Below the pieces are notes generated by a model that worked only from the letters and a program-made list of their open reading frames with translations, was not told where the DNA came from and ran no database searches. A stretch of 8,028 nucleotides of DNA from CAZWHE01 sp964633825 (GTDB taxonomy: Bacteria; Planctomycetota; B15-G4; CAYZWU01), in contig CAZWHE010000172.1 in assembly GCA_964633825.1 (NCBI GenBank), forward strand, positions 1-8,028, read 5' to 3'. The translations under genes and the position numbers were made by a program. Shown one piece after another: positions 5,234 through 8,028 of this stretch. How positions within the stretch are numbered: the stretch's first letter is position 1; each line of letters begins with the position of its first letter.

Positions 5234-7935
5234 GGCTTCTCCTCCCTCTGGTTCTGCTCTCCCGGATCCGGAGTGTCTTCTTTTTTTTCCGCCCTGTCGC
5301 CGGCCCCTTCATCATCGGTTTTCTTTTCAGGCGGTGTTTTTCCCCCTTTGTCGGTTTCGGCCTTGTCGGCCTCGGCTTTTTCGGCAGCAGCTTTTTCAGC
5401 CGCAGCCTTGTCGGCCGCCGCCTTGTCGGCCGCCGCTTTCTGCCGCAGGTCGGTCACGCGTTTTTTGAGCCCGTTCCCGAGCCCGTCGGGCAGGGGATCT
5501 TTGGTCGGTTCGAGGACGAGCACGGCCTTTGCCGAGTCTTTTTTCAGAAGCAGGATCTCGGCCAGCTCGCACCGGACACGCCACTCGAGATCGTGCTCGC
5601 CCGGACCGAGGCGCCCGTCGAGAAGCCTGTCGAACTCCTTTTCGGCGCCGTCGACGAGATCGGCCCTCGCCTGGGTGAGAGCGAACCGGAAGAGGACGGT
5701 GTTGTCCTTGGGATCCTGCTCCATGAGCCATTGAACGAGCTCGAGGGCGCGCTTGTACTTCTTCGCCTCGAAGTGAACCTCCCACGCCCCGGTGTATGTC
5801 TCGACAAGGACCGATGTTTCGGCTTTCGAGATCACACCAAGATAGAGGTCGTACCAGCGCGCCGATTCCTCGAACCGGCCGATCCGCCGGCACCCTTCGG
5901 CAAGCATGCAGAGGCGGTCCCTCTCCGACGGCTCCGTCGCCCCGTTCTTCTGCAGCTCCTCGAGCAGGGGCAAAGCCCTTTCGATCTCGCCCCCCTCAAA
6001 GAGCGCTCTCGCGTGGAGGCCCTTCACCCTGGCGATCTCTTCGTCGTCGCCGTTCCCGTTCTTGGCTTTCTCGAAAAATTCCTCGAAGCACCAGGCCGCC
6101 ATGAGGAAACATTCGTTCCGCAGCAATTCGTCCCCGCCCATTTTCCAGAGGTCGTGCCGGTCCCGGCAGATCTTTTTCAGCGCGCTCCGGGCGGCGTTCT
6201 CACAGAGCCGGAACACTTCCTCGAGTCCTTCGCGCCCCCTCAGCGCGGCCAGGGCGAGGGCGATGGCCTTGAGGCCCTCGGGGTTTTTGAACCGGCCGAA
6301 CACATCGATGCATTCGGTGCAGATCTTGCCGTCCCTTTCTTTCAGGAGGTGCTGCTTCAGAATCGCGATCACCTCGGGTGTCCCCAGCACGCCCATGCCT
6401 CTCACGCAGCCGGAGCGCACGTTGGCTTTCGAATCCTCGAGGCCGCGGGCGAGAGCTTCGACCGATTTCTCCTTCAAGCCGTTCTCGGCGGTTCCGGTCC
6501 TTCCCAGGAGCTCGAGCCCGTAAGCGGCCCAGAAGCGCGTGCCCGCATCGGGATCGCTCTCGATGATGGCGCTGAGATCTCCGAGAGCCTCGGCATCGCC
6601 CGTCAGCCCGAGCACGGGGATCGCGCTCTTGCGAACAGCCGGATCCTGTCCGGCGGCCGAAAACTTTCTCACGAGAGAGAGGTCTGCTTTTGCGCCCTTT
6701 TCACCGCAGTCCCGAAGGAGATCGAGAAGGGCGCTCGTCATGGCGGCCGGCTTTCCGCTCCGGTCCGCGAGCTCGGCCAGCCGGCTCGACACGGCCTGGG
6801 CCACGGCAGCCGGGTCCTTTCCCTTGAGGGTTCTCAGGCTTCCGGCGGCAGCCTCGACAACGGACGGATCGGCTGAATGAAGATGGATTAGAAGGATCTG
6901 CTGGGTATCGGCGCTGTTGTCGTTTCCCCTTCCCGCTATACCGATAAGGAGGACCAGTGTCTCGGAATCGGTCTCGCCCTTCTGGAGGCGGGCCACGATC
7001 TCGCCCGATCTCGAGACAACGGCGGGGTCCGAGGCATGAGCCGACAGGGCGCAGGCCGCGCTCCGTCTCACCTCCTCCATGTCGGAATCGAGAAAGCCGA
7101 AAGCACTGGCGAGATCGTTGTCGATCACGGTTTTGACGAGTGCGATGTAGTTTCCGCGGATCGCCGAAACCTGGTGCTCGAGCTCGGCGAGCCGCCCCTC
7201 TTCGATGATCCGGTCGCGGGAGAGGCCGCGGTTTTCGGCCCACCACGTTTTCCAGGCGGCCGCGTCCCGGCCGAAGTTCCTGAGAGTGAGCGTCTGGAGC
7301 GCCAGGTTAGCCGCGGCTCCGAACTCCGGTCCCTCCGTTTCCATGAGAGCGAGAAGCGTGTCCACAGCGCCGAGATCGCGCGAAATCCCCATGGCCCAGA
7401 CAGCGGCTTTCCGGAGAAGGGGCGTCTCCCCGCGCGAGGTGCCGAGCACGGCCAGCACCTTCATGACGGCGGTGTGTGTCTCCTTGTCGTCGAGAAAGGA
7501 CCGCACCGCGCTCGAACATCTCTTCCGAATCTCGGGCCGCTCTTCATCGCGGCTCAGAAGGAGGATCTCCTTGAAAGCGGAGTGGTTCCTTTTCGACTTG
7601 AAAGCTTCCACAATGGCCAGGACGGCGTGTTCGGGCGTGTTCCGGTCGCCGAGTCTCGCATTCAGCCATTCCATGTCCCCGGCCTGGATCAGCTCGCTCG
7701 CCGCAATCCCCCGGCTCCCCTCTTCGAGGCCGGGATCGAGGACCTTGCCCCTGTTGGCTTCGATCTCGGCGTTCTTGTCCTGGGCCGGCGCCGGGTCGTC
7801 CTGCGGCTTGGCTCCCTCCTGGGGCGCCGCCGCAGGGGCCGCGGCCGGCAGAACGAGAAGAAGGGCGAACCATAGCAGCCGCAGCCCGCATCGGCCTGCG
7901 AATCGTTGTTTTTGCCGGGATGGAAACGCTGTCAA
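5230..7935 (-). CDS. Exported HEAT-repeat and TPR-repeat protein with Lys/Ala/Glu-rich tail
   Basis: I read 901 residues from a TTG at 7935. An in-frame TTG at 8025 would add 30 residues with no signal character, and no in-frame ATG or GTG lies between. Residues 1-37 look like a Sec signal peptide: basic n-region (R7, K9, R11, R15, R19), hydrophobic core LLWFALLLVL at 20-29, and an Ala/Pro-rich cleavage zone near A37. Residues 38-60 are a Pro/Gln/Asp linker. About 90-580 consists of helical pairs typical of HEAT/PBS-lyase repeats (for example VRRSAACALSAH and VRSGCVRGMGVLGTPE), broken at 228-232 by a W-K-T-W-W segment. About 605-815 reads as TPR-like helices (ALFEGGEIERALPLLEEL). The tail from 833 is low-complexity KAAAD/E repeats followed by charged residues. 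There is no catalytic motif, so a scaffold or protein-interaction role outside the cytoplasm is inferred. The stop overlaps the trkA start as ATGA. The specific function is unknown. Confidence 0.86.
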   Translation of the reverse strand: MTAFPSRQKQRFAGRCGLRLLWFALLLVLPAAAPAAAPQEGAKPQDDPAPAQDKNAEIEANRGKVLDPGLEEGSRGIAASELIQAGDMEWLNARLGDRNTPEHAVLAIVEAFKSKRNHSAFKEILLLSRDEERPEIRKRCSSAVRSFLDDKETHTAVMKVLAVLGTSRGETPLLRKAAVWAMGISRDLGAVDTLLALMETEGPEFGAAANLALQTLTLRNFGRDAAAWKTWWAENRGLSRDRIIEEGRLAELEHQVSAIRGNYIALVKTVIDNDLASAFGFLDSDMEEVRRSAACALSAHASDPAVVSRSGEIVARLQKGETDSETLVLLIGIAGRGNDNSADTQQILLIHLHSADPSVVEAAAGSLRTLKGKDPAAVAQAVSSRLAELADRSGKPAAMTSALLDLLRDCGEKGAKADLSLVRKFSAAGQDPAVRKSAIPVLGLTGDAEALGDLSAIIESDPDAGTRFWAAYGLELLGRTGTAENGLKEKSVEALARGLEDSKANVRSGCVRGMGVLGTPEVIAILKQHLLKERDGKICTECIDVFGRFKNPEGLKAIALALAALRGREGLEEVFRLCENAARSALKKICRDRHDLWKMGGDELLRNECFLMAAWCFEEFFEKAKNGNGDDEEIARVKGLHARALFEGGEIERALPLLEELQKNGATEPSERDRLCMLAEGCRRIGRFEESARWYDLYLGVISKAETSVLVETYTGAWEVHFEAKKYKRALELVQWLMEQDPKDNTVLFRFALTQARADLVDGAEKEFDRLLDGRLGPGEHDLEWRVRCELAEILLLKKDSAKAVLVLEPTKDPLPDGLGNGLKKRVTDLRQKAAADKAAADKAAAEKAAAEKAEADKAETDKGGKTPPEKKTDDEGAGDRAEKKEDTPDPGEQNQREEKP
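5239..5246 (-). promoter_or_regulatory. Ribosome binding site of trkA
   Basis: The minus strand reads GGGAGGAG, then AAGCC, then the trkA ATG. It lies inside the last codons of the upstream gene. trkA can therefore be initiated strongly even if coupling to the upstream reading frame is incomplete. Confidence 0.7.
5350..5439 (-). repeat. Six tandem 15-nt units encoding KAAAD-type pentapeptides
   Basis: Within the 3' part of the HEAT/TPR gene, 90 bases encode six five-residue units in order: KAAAD, KAAAD, KAAAE, KAAAE, KAEAD, KAETD. The units sit in frame, and wobble positions differ between copies (for example GCC, GCG and GCT for Ala). The array is therefore not a fresh expansion. The peptide resembles the helical Ala/Lys stretches of TolA or histone H1-like tails. 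It could form a single extended helix, bind polyanions such as peptidoglycan-associated polymers, or act as a spacer. Confidence 0.85.
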
Positions 7936-8010
7936 GATTTCATTCCAAATCCGTGCGCCTCGGGCACAGAGAGGCCTCTTTAGCCCGGTAATACCACCGA
8001 GGTTAGGGTG

Positions 8011-8025
8011 ATAATAATACGTCAA
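8011..8025 (-). promoter_or_regulatory. Possible promoter elements ahead of the operon
   Basis: The minus strand shows TTGACG (8020-8025) followed at once by an AT-rich TATTATTAT (8011-8019), conspicuous in a GC-rich setting. TATTAT differs from the consensus -10 box at one base, but its -35 box would lie outside the window. TTGACG as a -35 box has no good -10 match at 16-18 bases. One or the other may be real. The patch lies about 80 bases before the chosen TTG start and is the only promoter-like candidate upstream of the gene cluster. Confidence 0.22.
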
Positions 8026-8028
8026 GAC

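Noticed and set aside
5593..6876. A 427-codon plus-strand open frame opposite the HEAT/TPR gene
   Set aside because: Same cause: it shadows a gene with a signal peptide and regular repeats, and its product shows no domain or credible start context.
7930..7935. TTGACA on the minus strand, a perfect -35 hexamer
   Set aside because: No good -10 box lies 16-18 bases downstream, and a promoter here would start transcription inside the signal-peptide coding region. It is better explained as the TTG start codon plus the next codon.

Overview
This window is a GC-rich stretch of bacterial chromosome with strong GC-ending codon bias. All six supported genes lie on the minus strand, so the map reads right to left. 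No rRNA, tRNA, mobile element or CRISPR array was seen. The lineage cannot be fixed from this sequence alone. The exported HEAT/TPR protein carries a 'W..WW' segment that I associate with HEAT proteins of Planctomycetota and similar environmental phyla, so an uncultured bacterium of that kind is a reasonable guess.

Layout in transcription order: (1) 8028-7936, a short upstream region with one AT-rich patch. (2) 7935-5230, a large protein with a signal peptide, HEAT-like repeats, TPR-like repeats and a Lys/Ala/Glu-rich tail. (3) 5233-3866, trkA, the cytosolic NAD(H)-binding regulator of potassium uptake. (4) 3869-2361, trkH, the potassium-translocating membrane subunit. (5) 2345-957, a coiled-coil protein with a predicted PD-(D/E)XK nuclease-fold domain of RmuC/DUF2130-like layout. 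(6) 960-241, a smaller protein with a second possible PD-(D/E)XK-like core (E-x-Q form) and a winged-helix-like C-terminus. (7) 164-1, the start of a small CxxC (zinc-ribbon-like) protein that runs off the left edge.

Genes 2 to 6 are packed tightly: ATGA overlap, ATGA overlap, 15-nt gap, GTGA overlap. This looks like one translationally coupled operon. The last gene follows a 76-nt gap, has its own strong ribosome binding site, and may or may not share the transcript. The well-understood part is a TrkA/TrkH potassium transporter. The less expected part is that it is sandwiched between an exported repeat protein and two uncharacterised proteins with nuclease-like folds. I see no clear sign of a defence or mobile system. 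The two nuclease-fold genes are the most likely place for undescribed biology.
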